DNA of 64,000 nucleotides from JANNMJ01 sp031425525 (GCA_031425525.1 JANPJM010000028.1:20139-84138), one strand, 5' to 3'. Shown: positions 34,601-42,683, counted from the stretch's first letter. Numbers and translations are program-made. The notes: generated by a model from the letters alone, not told the origin.

Positions 34601-35960
34601 CCTGTGAAGACTTGAAAGGCGACTGGTAAGGCAGAGGCTCCATCCAGGAAGCTGATACCCCGAAGCTACTCGTGTACGTCGTTGCCAGGTCGAAGTCCAG
34701 GAACACGTAAATGTGCAGGTTTGGCCACCGTGGCATCAGTGCATCCCCTCCTGAGTTGGGAATGGAGAGCGTGACGTTGGTCCTAAGCGACTGAGCTCGA
34801 AATGGAAGAGCCGTTCTTTTGGCCTTCAACCCTTGGTGGGTTTTGAAAACCCCGTCGGTATGGTCCCTGGTAGATAGTTCCTGAAAATTCTCGATGCCGC
34901 CAATGCGGAGTTTGCGTGCTCCGCCTTTTGTCAGGCCGAAAATCTGCGCTAAGTGCTGCGACCTTTCTGATGATGGGTAGCAATGATCTTTCTCCTTGGA
35001 TGGCTTGGCGGGGTTGTAAGGAAAGCCAAGAAACTCACACCCCTTGCAACGATTGCCAGGATGCCATTCCAAATCCTGCCACGGCGTCGCGATGATGCGA
35101 GGTAGTTCTTTCCGTAGTAGCGCGGTTATCTGGTCGGCAATTACATCGAAGGGAACCACCTGCAGGTCCATCTCCATCGCTTTCAGCAGCTCTTCCACGC
35201 TGGTGTCCAGCCCTTCCAGACGTCTGGATCGAACAAGTTCGGACAGTTGAAGTGATCCGTGTGTGCCAGGCCACACGGCAGGATGCGCCGCCACAACGAA
35301 CCGATCTGAGTAACCTTCGTCCGCTAACCAACTGGAAAGGGTAATGGCGTAGTAAACCAGCTCTCCAAAGTAGTGCCCTCCTGGATCAGCCGAGAGCTTA
35401 ACGTCGATGATGCGTAATCGTAGTCGTAGGTCGTCCTTCGTAAGCTCTTCAACTCGACCATCCGGCAAGACATGCGACCAGGTGAAATCATTCACCGAAG
35501 TGGGCTGGCCATCCAAGGAAGCCCGTGATGGCAAGACCTGTAAAATGTCGAGTTGACACTTGGCCACCTTAAGCTCGTTTGCTCCCTCGCCTAATGCGTC
35601 CAGGTCAAATGTTGTCCGGAAGGTGGGAGTGTTTGCGTCGTACTCTGCCTCGATAACAAACTGATGAGGCTTCAAGCTCAACAGTTCATCCTTCAGCACG
35701 ATCTTCTCACGCTGGCTGCCACGCATTTCAGTTTTCGCTACAACAGCATTGTCACCGAAAGCCCGCTGCAAGCTTCTGGTGACTCTTTCTTGGTAATCAA
35801 ACCCTTCCTCTTGGACGAACCCAAGGATGGGACGGTCAATCTGTTGCTTCGGCATCTGCCGGTCCTTTAGCTCCTGCGTGTTGTATAGCTGGAGTCGAAA
35901 CTGGCGTTCGCATCCAGTGCGCATGAAGAGCGACAGTACTTTTTTGCTGAGCTTGGGCAT
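31596..35960 (-). CDS. Cas4-like nuclease fused to SF1 (Upf1/DNA2-like) helicase
   Basis: A 1454-aa protein. N-terminus: RecB/Cas4-type nuclease with Cys17 (RTGCERQF), IDVK at about residues 183-188 as the catalytic D/E-x-K strand, and CKGCEF (about 304-309) plus a later Cys as an Fe-S cluster. A helical middle (about 400-900) is unassigned. C-terminal helicase: motif I WGPPGTGKSW (about 960), motif II LDEAS (about 1115), motif III GDDLQLPP, then NYRSN, TPHRAQM, VERFQGQE. It lies 11 bp after the methyltransferase gene, same strand. Role as the cutting or unwinding arm of a restriction-type system is inferred. Confidence 0.8.
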   Translation of the reverse strand: MPKLSKKVLSLFMRTGCERQFRLQLYNTQELKDRQMPKQQIDRPILGFVQEEGFDYQERVTRSLQRAFGDNAVVAKTEMRGSQREKIVLKDELLSLKPHQFVIEAEYDANTPTFRTTFDLDALGEGANELKVAKCQLDILQVLPSRASLDGQPTSVNDFTWSHVLPDGRVEELTKDDLRLRLRIIDVKLSADPGGHYFGELVYYAITLSSWLADEGYSDRFVVAAHPAVWPGTHGSLQLSELVRSRRLEGLDTSVEELLKAMEMDLQVVPFDVIADQITALLRKELPRIIATPWQDLEWHPGNRCKGCEFLGFPYNPAKPSKEKDHCYPSSERSQHLAQIFGLTKGGARKLRIGGIENFQELSTRDHTDGVFKTHQGLKAKRTALPFRAQSLRTNVTLSIPNSGGDALMPRWPNLHIYVFLDFDLATTYTSSFGVSASWMEPLPYQSPFKSSQGRKSFPEKGEGRAITLLTREPQQAEEEARFLQFLETLKEIMGWVIARDRADVADQRRDKDTTHSTYQIYLWDENQRKQLIRLIGRHLASILADPKLRTLAWLFPPPELLPEHETASRESPITLVSTVIQNTVAAAIPYQYTLLELARTYLPEGINPVTVHPLFQEPFSDLIPADRLYEGWSQSSKWHVVAKITAETTEKKVLALRFIVGRLEADLKDKLSRLSAPKLIQTQRTTLTKVPPHSALLYEFSKLDAAVTELDTQMALAMPPHEREARFKSARLTKRLEGAERASALAQFHLVDEASLLVYRLSPDSIDVNLRTGDLGYALAPEKSAVFYDTKCYRYTKDLDLDFSHYYDRKTFGQAGITGVDIEGIDRVHEVIVLRMGMFNLMNVLEDSFDFSQNLTLDKIPADYYTAKLKATLEAIGFPQSALGDNALAKVINKTIKEPSRGRFSPESTAATFLWQAEALSKTPVQREISSLGPDWTKLLNPSQSKAWEEALTRRLTLVWGPPGTGKSWTLRMIILAAVLEAQNTGRSLRLLVTANTYNAVDNILFKLKDDVAKLQVGMELPRIIRLQSDLREAPDTEKLRTADITNYVVERYRPTPEVLNFRHELETSTGDWDVIVVGCPTQQLHNLAVAGVDKKDWHKHAKRDFFDFVVLDEASQVDVGASTFVFTKIAPDGCCVLAGDDLQLPPIHQAEAPLGYQKLTGSIFSYLSDHCHVTRKPLQVNYRSNRVLVNFVRRAGYDEGLKSFHPDLQIHLISEVPTVRPEGWPDSLFWTPDWAKLLTPEDRAVCLLYEDDSSSQVNPFEADAVAAMVWLLRQRLAKKLREGEETYPEDDLHDAKSFWEEAVGIVTPHRAQMSRVIQSLSRLFPGEETFIRSAVDTVERFQGQERAVIIASFGIGDEDIIRGEDEFLYDLRRFNVLASRAQAKLIVMLTRALVNHLSDDVEVLRESVLLKRFALNFCEPVGAVSLGYVDAETEYEVVGELRTRREVQEEGN

Positions 35961-35971
35961 AACAAGATAGG

Positions 35972-37108
35972 CTAGAATGACAGCTTCGGAGGATTGAGGT
36001 CGACCCCGACAGTATCGCAGCCTAACTCGTAGGCTACTCTGAGTGTGGTTCCCGTGCCCATAAAGGGATCGAGTACGAGGCCGGGGCGTGTAGGAGACTG
36101 ACAGTCGCATTTCTGCCAGCCAGTTTGCTTCTTGAGACCGAAGGTGAACTCTCGAAAGTATCCGCCAAGAGCCTTCTTTGCTTCGGCAGCTAGGCGCTTT
36201 GTTTCGACCCCATTGGCTGCGGCACCACGCTGAACTCGCTTGCCTTTACCGGCATCGGAAATGCCTACCGCTCGAATTGCAGTCAGGTGTTCATCGGTCA
36301 ACCCATTCTCAGCAAACAGCTTGAGTGCACGCAGAGCTTGGGGACGATCAGGGTTGAGGTTTGTGGTAGGCTCGACGATGGGCGTCTGCACTTGCCCACA
36401 GTTCGTGCAGACGTACTGAGGGCATGCAAGCTTAATCGCCCACCTGGCTAGCTCCGGCGGAAAGGGAGCCACATGCGGGTCACGATTACGAGTGGCGTGT
36501 GGCTGCCACACGTCGTCATCAGGTTGCCAGAAATCACCAGGATTGCCACGCTTGCCCATGTCAGTCATCAACCGCAGCAGGTCCATATAGTAGTTGCGGG
36601 ACCGGGTGAGGTGAAAGACGGACTCGTGCCGGCTGGCGAGGCGACGGTTCCCAGGTTGTGGAACCCCATAGCTCTTCGCCCAGATGATGTGGTTGGCGAC
36701 GAGCCAACCTGCCTTTCGTGCCGCTACCTCAAACATCGCCGGCACCCCAACCAGGAACCCTTTATGGTACGAGTCCCCAATGTTGAGGAGGACCGATGCA
36801 TTGGGATGGAGTAGCGGTATCCACGAGTTGAGCGTTTCTACCAAATGCTGAGTGTATGCCTCGGCAGATGGCTCCCAACCGAGCTGATCTTCGTGTTCGT
36901 AATCCCGACGGCGCCAGTATGGTGGGGAGGTGACGATCAGATCGACTGAATCAGGTTCGACCCCTTCGATTGAGGAGGCGTTACCACGAAGAATCCTCGG
37001 TTTACTGACAGCTTGATGAAGCGTAACTCCTTCAATGGTAGCAGAATGGCAGGTACAGGTAGTGGAAAGTGCCGATACTTTATCGGCATCACAGGAGCAG
37101 GGAGTCAT
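35972..37108 (-). CDS. DNA methyltransferase, permuted (beta-class) type with cysteine-rich insert
   Basis: A 378-aa N4-cytosine or N6-adenine DNA methyltransferase. Motif IV TSPPYWRRR comes first (about residue 58); the AdoMet-binding motif DPFMGTGTT is last (about residue 346), the order of the beta class. The segment between holds a zinc-ribbon-like insert, CPQYVCTNCG (about 230-240) and a later CDC. The N-terminus is also Cys-rich (MTPCSCDADK...). ATG 37108 is chosen; a GTG upstream is possible. It precedes the helicase-nuclease gene, so the pair looks like one operon. It may protect host or phage DNA. Confidence 0.8.
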   Translation of the reverse strand: MTPCSCDADKVSALSTTCTCHSATIEGVTLHQAVSKPRILRGNASSIEGVEPDSVDLIVTSPPYWRRRDYEHEDQLGWEPSAEAYTQHLVETLNSWIPLLHPNASVLLNIGDSYHKGFLVGVPAMFEVAARKAGWLVANHIIWAKSYGVPQPGNRRLASRHESVFHLTRSRNYYMDLLRLMTDMGKRGNPGDFWQPDDDVWQPHATRNRDPHVAPFPPELARWAIKLACPQYVCTNCGQVQTPIVEPTTNLNPDRPQALRALKLFAENGLTDEHLTAIRAVGISDAGKGKRVQRGAAANGVETKRLAAEAKKALGGYFREFTFGLKKQTGWQKCDCQSPTRPGLVLDPFMGTGTTLRVAYELGCDTVGVDLNPPKLSF

Positions 37109-38282
37109 CACGCAGACAGAAGTTGCTCCACAAAGTACGCGTAAAAACCCACAGGGGAAACGGTCCAAGTGCACAAGTGCGACTTCATCAACGTAAGCCG
37201 ATGTTCCGAATACCACCCGTGCTCGCCGAAGACCAGCGCCGTTGGCGTGCCGATAACCTCCTGTGGATCGGGCCAGGCGTGTGGTTCTGATATGGGAGGT
37301 GGCGGGTCGGCTGTGTGCCTACTTCGGGTGATAGGGGTGAGGCCAATTTCCGCGCGGGTACCAGCTTTTGGCTAGTAAGAAAAAAAGGGTGTTGAGCGTT
37401 TGCCGCGCGCCGCTGAGTCGTCGTATCCCGCACGATCTGATACGAAAATAAAGCTCGGTCTCCGGTCGGGACGGGTGCATTGTGGGCCCTGATCGGTATT
37501 GCTCAGAGCTGATTGCGCGCTCCCGCTGTCCGTAACGTAACCGGCTTTCACATCGGAACGGGTGCTTGCCGAGGCCGTCTCCAAACAAGAATAACCAATT
37601 CGTAGCTCCGCCCCCGCGAACGGCTTGTGGGAGGTTATACTATTGCGGATGCTCCAAGCAGAGCGAGTATCCCCATGAAAAAGCAACCGCACCCAGCATC
37701 GGGTGATTGTAAAGAGTTCTGGCTTGAGTTCAAGCCGGACAACCAGAAACGGCATCCATTCGGAACGGGAGTGCGTCGGGCCCTAATAGGTGCTGAAGGC
37801 AATTGCGCGCTTCCATTGTCCGCTACGGAGCCGCTGAAACAAGCAAACCGCCGGCAGTTAGGTACCCTGTCCTTTCAGGCGCCGATTACACACCGGACCT
37901 TTGAAAAACCCTCTCCAATCGCGGTAATCGCGGTTTTTCGGGAGGGCTTTTTTGTGTCCTTTCACGCGCCAACCTGCTTTCGGAGTTTCGCTTACCCGAT
38001 AGGTCAACTCGCCCCAAACGCCTGGGGCAGTTGGCCCGGCGCTGCAGCTATGCTGGCCCCCGCGCCCCCGCCCATCCGCCCCATTGCCCAAGTCAGGTAC
38101 CCTGTCCTTTCGGGCGCAAAACGGCCTTCCGAGCTTCGTAGCGCAGTTCGTGCAGTTTGGTCCTACGCTTCGCCTCCTGAATTTCACACATTAGGGTCCT
38201 AGCTTTTATCCCGGCTACTCTGCAGCTGTTTTCAGAGAATGAAGGCGAGCATTTGTAGTCCGAACCATACCCCCCTCCCCCC
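37109..38282. other. 1.2-kb gap with imperfect repeats, no convincing gene
   Basis: No open frame here reads as a convincing protein. An imperfect unit of about 70 bp occurs at 37466-37536 and 37760-37827 (shared words GGGCCCT and ATTGCGCGCT), with a shorter trace near 37554. A 23-bp word beginning aggtaccctgtcctttc occurs at 37860-37882 and 38095-38117 with one mismatch. An open frame from ATG 37675 covers the second 70-bp unit but runs through a terminator-like hairpin. The segment may be decayed coding DNA, a noncoding RNA locus or a recombination scar. Confidence 0.5.
37904..37952 (+). terminator. Terminator-like hairpin in the gap
   Basis: CCCTCtcc...gggAGGG with an inner ATCGCGGTAATCGCGGT is followed by CTTTTTTG. 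It supports the view that no long gene crosses this part. Confidence 0.5.
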
Positions 38283-38618
38283 ATGTCCCCTCTACCCACT
38301 GACCCCATGCAAACCACCAACTCTTCCTGGTTTCCCTGGAGTGCTTTCTGGAAAGGCTTCTGGAGCGATAGCACTGTTGCGCAGCTCCACCCGAAGGAGC
38401 GGATGAAGTACCTCAATCGAAAATTCTGCTTGGGGGCTTTCGCGGTACTGGTGATGGGCGGATCAGTCGCGGGATGCGGGTACACTATCCTAGCGGGCAT
38501 CAGGTACGCCCGAAGCTCCGAGGTAACCACGGAAACGGCACAGCCCATACCGGCCACGAATCCGGCTGTGGCCTCAGCCCCACTCGCCCGAGCTGCTCCA
38601 CCGAGTACGATACCCTGA
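38283..38618 (+). CDS. Small membrane protein
   Basis: A 111-aa protein with one clear transmembrane helix (about residues 48-72, FCLGAFAVLVMGGSVAGCGY) after a 45-aa aromatic- and proline-containing cytoplasmic part, and a disordered Thr/Ala/Pro-rich C-terminus. ATG 38283 is used; a second ATG at 38307 (MQTTNSSW) is possible. It converges on the integrase gene. Unknown function. Confidence 0.45.
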   Translation: MSPLPTDPMQTTNSSWFPWSAFWKGFWSDSTVAQLHPKERMKYLNRKFCLGAFAVLVMGGSVAGCGYTILAGIRYARSSEVTTETAQPIPATNPAVASAPLARAAPPSTIP

Positions 38619-38624
38619 CTCGCC

Positions 38625-39878
38625 CTACTCCCCGAACAGCGCATCCGTCACGCTGTCCGCCGCCCCTTGGTCGAAGGAGTCGAGGTAGGTCTGGGTCTGG
38701 GCAATGTTCGCGTGTCCGAGGGCTTGGGAAATGTCGTACAATGGCAGTTTACGTTTCCTAGCTTGGTTCGCGAAACTGTGGCGCGCTACGTGAGTAGTGA
38801 CATTTTTATATATACAAGCTTTCCGGGCCACTTCTTTCAACTGGAGGTTCGTCATGGCGTTCGCAATCTCGGTTTTCTTCTTCAAGGTGGCGTCATCGAC
38901 GACCTTGAATTTTCGGAGCAAATGCTGGAGGGGAGGGAAGATGAAATTCGTTGGTTTTGAGGCCGGTGTGCGGTATGATTCGACCAGCGCCCGCGCGGCG
39001 GACTGAAGCTTGACGCTGCGATCCGCGCCCGTTTTTTCCATGGCGTAATTCCACCTGCCATCTGCGCTGATCTGGCTCCACTTCGCCCGTACCGCGTCGC
39101 CGAACCGCGCCCCGCCACACCAATACTGGAACAGCCAGATGTCGAGTGCTACGCGCTCCTTCACGTTGAGGTCAGGCGCAGCCTGCAACTGCTTCACTTC
39201 CGACTCGTCCAAGCGTTCTTTCTTGACCTTCGTGTGGACTAATTTGATTGGTTGCCAAGCGTTTGCGGCGTGTTCCAGAATACCTTCCTGCACCGCCGCA
39301 CGTCCAATTTGTTTGAAAAATGCAATGTTTTTGGCAGCGGTGTTGACCGCGTTGCCGCCGGCCGCGCTGGTCAGCCACGCGTGGTAATTTTTGACCAAGT
39401 TTGGTGAAAGGCGTGCAAAGGCTAACGTGCCGTCCTTGTCGGCGCAGCACATCCGCAGCTTGGTCACGTAGCTCTCATACCGCTGCTTCGTGCGGATGCC
39501 GAGCCGGGCGGCGTTCTGCTCGATCCACCGCAACGCGTACGCTAGGAAGTCGTCCTGGGAGCCTCCCAGTCGCTCTCTAAGCCGGTCGCGGAACTCCGCA
39601 GCTGTCAGGTGTACAGCGCGCCGCTGGAACTCCTCTGAGAGCGCCTCAGCCTGGTGCCGATAGCGTGTCAGCGTAGCATTATGTACCGCTTCGTTGCCGT
39701 GCCCTTTGCGCACTTCCTCGGCCGCTTTGTTCCACCATTTCGCGTCGAGGTCGATACCGGTTTTCAGCCGGGCCCGGACGCGGTTGAACGTAATGCGGAA
39801 CAGCACCTGCTGCTCCTTACCCGAGGCTTTTTCGGCCGGAGTGAGAGTCGTTAGCTCGAAGCCGAAGGTGTAGCGCAT
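38625..39878 (-). CDS. int: Tyrosine recombinase (integrase) of the element
   Basis: The 417-aa site-specific recombinase that joins attP and attB in tRNA-Ser. Arm-binding domain (about 1-90), SAM-like core-binding domain (about 105-210), and catalytic domain with Arg in GARFGD, the HxxR box THVARHSFAN, LGHANIAQT with its His, and the nucleophile Tyr in QTYLDS. This is the usual Bacteroidota phage/ICE plan. The ATG at 39878 is preceded by a TAACTTTG -7 box. The long upstream extension is not protein-like. Confidence 0.9.
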   Translation of the reverse strand: MRYTFGFELTTLTPAEKASGKEQQVLFRITFNRVRARLKTGIDLDAKWWNKAAEEVRKGHGNEAVHNATLTRYRHQAEALSEEFQRRAVHLTAAEFRDRLRERLGGSQDDFLAYALRWIEQNAARLGIRTKQRYESYVTKLRMCCADKDGTLAFARLSPNLVKNYHAWLTSAAGGNAVNTAAKNIAFFKQIGRAAVQEGILEHAANAWQPIKLVHTKVKKERLDESEVKQLQAAPDLNVKERVALDIWLFQYWCGGARFGDAVRAKWSQISADGRWNYAMEKTGADRSVKLQSAARALVESYRTPASKPTNFIFPPLQHLLRKFKVVDDATLKKKTEIANAMTNLQLKEVARKACIYKNVTTHVARHSFANQARKRKLPLYDISQALGHANIAQTQTYLDSFDQGAADSVTDALFGE

Positions 39879-39896
39879 CCTATTTTCGTTGGCAAA

Positions 39897-39904
39897 CAAA
39901 GTTA
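39897..39904 (-). promoter_or_regulatory. -7 box TAACTTTG of the integrase gene
   Basis: On the minus strand it matches TAnnTTTG, 18 bp before the integrase ATG. No strong -33 TTTG is seen. Confidence 0.5.
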
Positions 39905-40003
39905 CGAAAAAGCTTGCACGGTTAGCCAGATCGTCGTACTTTCGTAGCTGAAAGTAGCAGCGAATCGGAGCGGTTCGGAAACGCGGCGACTGAGTAACAA
40001 ACT

Positions 40004-40024
40004 GGCGTGTGGACAACACACGCC
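40004..40024. promoter_or_regulatory. Inverted repeat between integrase and HTH genes
   Basis: GGCGTGTG-gacaa-CACACGCC, perfect 8-bp arms with a 5-bp spacer, in the divergent intergenic region. A plausible operator for the neighbouring HTH protein. Confidence 0.5.
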
Positions 40025-40073
40025 TGGAACTTAGCGTCTTCCCGAATCTGTGGAAAATTTCGATTACAGCGCC

Positions 40074-40412
40074 ATGGCGGCGCCGCGTGTACCCTCTATT
40101 GAGGCATTCCAGCAACTCGCTGCGCGCCTCGCAATACTCGAACGCCGAATGAAGGCCGTCGAGACCCAGCCCCTCGCACTCCAGTGGATCAAGCCAGACC
40201 AGGCCGCTGAAATCCTCTCGTGCTCTCTGCCCACCGTTTCGCGGATGTGCGACGATAATCGCTTGGTAGCGCGCAAAGGCGCCCGGGCCGTGCACATCAA
40301 GCTGGAAAGCGTGCGGGCGTACTTGGAAACGCAGCGCATCGACACGGCCGGAATAGACGAGGCGATGGCCCGCGTGCACATTCCTCGCAAGTCCCGGAAA
40401 CCTCAGGCCTAA
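40074..40412 (+). CDS. Helix-turn-helix protein, excisionase-like
   Basis: A 112-aa protein with a coiled-coil N-terminus (EAFQQLAARLAILERRMKAVE) and a MerR/excisionase-type winged helix: QWIKPDQAAEILSCSLPTVSRMCDD, then KGARAVHIKLESVRAYLE. The chosen ATG is 40074; GTG 40050 is in frame upstream. It stands between the integrase and the replication-type gene, divergent from int, as excisionase or small regulators often do. It may bind the inverted repeat at 40004-40024 or the repeat array at 40488-40621. Confidence 0.7.
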   Translation: MAAPRVPSIEAFQQLAARLAILERRMKAVETQPLALQWIKPDQAAEILSCSLPTVSRMCDDNRLVARKGARAVHIKLESVRAYLETQRIDTAGIDEAMARVHIPRKSRKPQA

Positions 40413-40487
40413 GCATACGCCCCGCTCTCACGTGGCGCGGGGGGCAAAGCCCGCCCCCCGCGCCCTGGTGGGTTCTTTCTTTTTTCA

Positions 40488-40621
40488 CGGATTTTTTCAA
40501 ACTCCGGATTCATAAGACTTCCTTCTCTCCCCCTCCCTCCTTCCTTTATGAATCCGGAGTTTGTCGAAAAAGGGACCCAACAACCGGACTGCCTTATGAA
40601 TCCGGAGTTTGAAAAAATCCG
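40488..40621. repeat. Inverted 29-bp repeat plus internal third copy, origin- or operator-like
   Basis: A 29-bp arm (40488-40516) is exactly inverted at 40593-40621. A third, shorter copy (tatgaatccggagttt) lies at 40547-40562 in the same orientation as the right arm. A pyrimidine tract separates the first two copies. The array lies 66 bp before the polymerase-like gene. Iteron-like repeats and a polypyrimidine tract are typical of replication origins; operator use is also possible. Confidence 0.65.
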
Positions 40622-40686
40622 GGCATAACACCATCCATCCAGGCAAACCTGCCCTATTTACTCCTGACTACCGCTTTCTAACTATC

Positions 40687-42471
40687 ATGGCCGACCTCTA
40701 CACGCTCTTGGCACCAACCATCCTCACCGACCGCTTTATCGACGCACACATCCTAGCTGAGTTGGCCAAGAACGAGGCGCGGGACAAAGCGCGGGACAAC
40801 CACAAGTGTGAGAGCCACCGCGACAAATACCGCATCGTCACCGATGCCGTCTGCCGTCGTCAACTCCGCCTGCGCGATGATAAAGATGGCCTGGAACCCG
40901 CCGACCGCTTTGTCCGCCTCAGCTTCGCGATCCTGGCCAGCATGATCGGAAAGGACTACACGCACGAAATCTTAGAGAACATGGTCAAGTGGGGCTGGCT
41001 GGAACGTCGCGGGCAGTACATTCCAAAAGTCAAGAGTTACGAGTACCGCCTCGGATCTGCGTTGCGCGGTCTGCGCCACATCGACTGGATGGTCATGAAC
41101 GACCGGCTGGACGCGAAGCTGGTGAAGCGGCGCGCGGCAATCAAAGCTTCGCAGCGCAAGGCCAATGAGTTGGAGCAGACAATTGAAAAAGCGGGCCTGG
41201 ACCGTTTGCGTCTCTCGCTGCTGGACAACCTGCGCAAGCTGGAAATCGACCACGAAGCTGCGCTGGACCACATCGCTGGCAAGCTGCTCGCCACCTACCA
41301 GATCAGCAGCGCCGAACATGTTAGCGTGTGGTACCACCAGAGCATTAGCCAGTCACCTGCGTGGCTGCTGGTCAAGCACCAGCCCGAGCATTTGAAACGC
41401 TCCAAACTCCACCAGCAACTCACGAAGCAATTGGTCCACCAGCACCTCATTGCTCAGAAGCGCGGCGATTTCGATGGAAACGTGATGGAGTTCCGCACTG
41501 CGTTGAAGCGTAACGAGGCGCTCCAGAAAGCCGTGGCAGGGTACTACACGCTCCAACAGTTCGAGTTTGACCAGGAGACTATCCGTGCTTGGAGCGAAGG
41601 TTCGCTCTACTGCGTGCGTCGCAAGAACGTTCGGGTGGATACCAACCTGACGAACCTGACCTCGGACCTACGTCAGTTCCTGCGGCATGAGGCCGGCCCG
41701 CTCGTGAACCTGGACATCGCTAACAGCCAACCCCTGCTGCTGGCTGGGTTGATTCAACGTCATTACGCTGGCAAGCCGCTACCAGAGGACGTTGAGTCGT
41801 ACATCCTGCTCTGTCAATGCGGCCATCTCTACGAGGAGATGATGCATCAACTCCAGATTCCGGCTGAACAGCGTAAGGACTTCAAACAGTCGATGTTCGC
41901 CGAAGTATTTTACGGCAAAAACGACACGGTGACCAAGCGTACCCGCGCCTTCGAGTACCTCTTCCCAAACGTTTTCGCATTCATCCTAGCCAAGAAGCGT
42001 AAGAACTACAAGGCGTTGCCGCTGGAGATGCAGGAGTTGGAGGCTGACCTGATGATTGACCGCGTGGTCGAGCAACTGTTGGAAGCCGGCATCTGGTGCT
42101 CTACGATTCACGACTCCATCGTGTGCCTGGAGCAGGATGCAGAACGGGTCCAACGAGTACTTTTGGCGGTGTATCGTAAGCAGGTCAACCTACAGCCACT
42201 GGTGAAGCCAGAGCTGCTGGCAAACAAGCCAGTGGGGCACGACCAGCCGCTCGTGCACGAGGTCGGATCCAGTTTCGTCGACGAATCAGGTCAGTTGCAA
42301 ACGCTTGAGGGGCTTACGCTTGCGACCGGGGTGGCTACTGGCGCAGAATTAAACGGGCAGAGCGTAAAGGAAACCGTGATCGATGTTGTTAAGGTGTCAG
42401 CTTCACTGCCTACCACCCCAACTTGGGTGGGCCCGGGTTTGGACCCATTTGACGATCTGGAGGGGTGGTAG
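40687..42471 (+). CDS. Family-A-like DNA polymerase (minimal, exonuclease not evident)
   Basis: A 594-aa protein. The C-terminal half shows the order of Pol A motifs: motif A-like LVNLDIANSQPLLL (about residue 345), motif B-like RKDFKQSMFAEVFYGK (about 395-415), motif C-like TIHDSIVCLE (about 475). The N-terminal 300 residues are helical, basic and unassigned; no 3'-5' exonuclease motifs are visible. ATG 40687 (MADLYTLLAP) is chosen. Located next to attR with int and the repeat array, it may serve element replication. Family call rests on three motifs, so moderate. Confidence 0.6.
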   Translation: MADLYTLLAPTILTDRFIDAHILAELAKNEARDKARDNHKCESHRDKYRIVTDAVCRRQLRLRDDKDGLEPADRFVRLSFAILASMIGKDYTHEILENMVKWGWLERRGQYIPKVKSYEYRLGSALRGLRHIDWMVMNDRLDAKLVKRRAAIKASQRKANELEQTIEKAGLDRLRLSLLDNLRKLEIDHEAALDHIAGKLLATYQISSAEHVSVWYHQSISQSPAWLLVKHQPEHLKRSKLHQQLTKQLVHQHLIAQKRGDFDGNVMEFRTALKRNEALQKAVAGYYTLQQFEFDQETIRAWSEGSLYCVRRKNVRVDTNLTNLTSDLRQFLRHEAGPLVNLDIANSQPLLLAGLIQRHYAGKPLPEDVESYILLCQCGHLYEEMMHQLQIPAEQRKDFKQSMFAEVFYGKNDTVTKRTRAFEYLFPNVFAFILAKKRKNYKALPLEMQELEADLMIDRVVEQLLEAGIWCSTIHDSIVCLEQDAERVQRVLLAVYRKQVNLQPLVKPELLANKPVGHDQPLVHEVGSSFVDESGQLQTLEGLTLATGVATGAELNGQSVKETVIDVVKVSASLPTTPTWVGPGLDPFDDLEGW

Positions 42472-42619
42472 ACGTTGCGTTGGAATGACTTTCAGGTGGC
42501 ACCAGCGTGGCACTTTTCTGAAATACACGGACCTTTACAGGTAAAGCGCAAGCCGACGATGTAACACGTCCCCAGCACGTTGTTACCAGGGAAAACAAAC
42601 AATTTTCAAAAAATTTGAG

Positions 42620-42632
42620 CCATCCTCTCTGC
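42620..42632 (+). repeat. attR core, 13-bp direct repeat of the tRNA 3' end
   Basis: Identical to 3904-3916 and preceded by unrelated sequence. It marks the right end of the element. The 220 bp beyond it also resemble the 220 bp inside attL. Confidence 0.85.
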
Positions 42633-42650
42633 CTCCGATTTGCGGATAAT

Positions 42651-42683
42651 CCCCTGTAAGCCAATGGTTTGCAGGGGATTTTT
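42651..42683 (+). terminator. Chromosomal copy of the tRNA-Ser terminator
   Basis: Hairpin cccctgt...gcagggg followed by ATTTTTA, cut off from its tRNA by the insertion. Diverged twin of 3935-3967. Confidence 0.8.

Noticed and set aside
31596..35960. Cas4 of a CRISPR system
   Set aside because: The Cas4-like domain is fused to a helicase and there are no other cas genes or arrays in the window.
37675..38202. Open frame in the gene-free gap
   Set aside because: Runs through a terminator-like hairpin and repeats, with no recognisable protein features; kept only as a note in the gap entry.
40488..40621. CRISPR array
   Set aside because: Only three copies, one inverted, unequal spacing and no cas genes; better read as origin or operator repeats.
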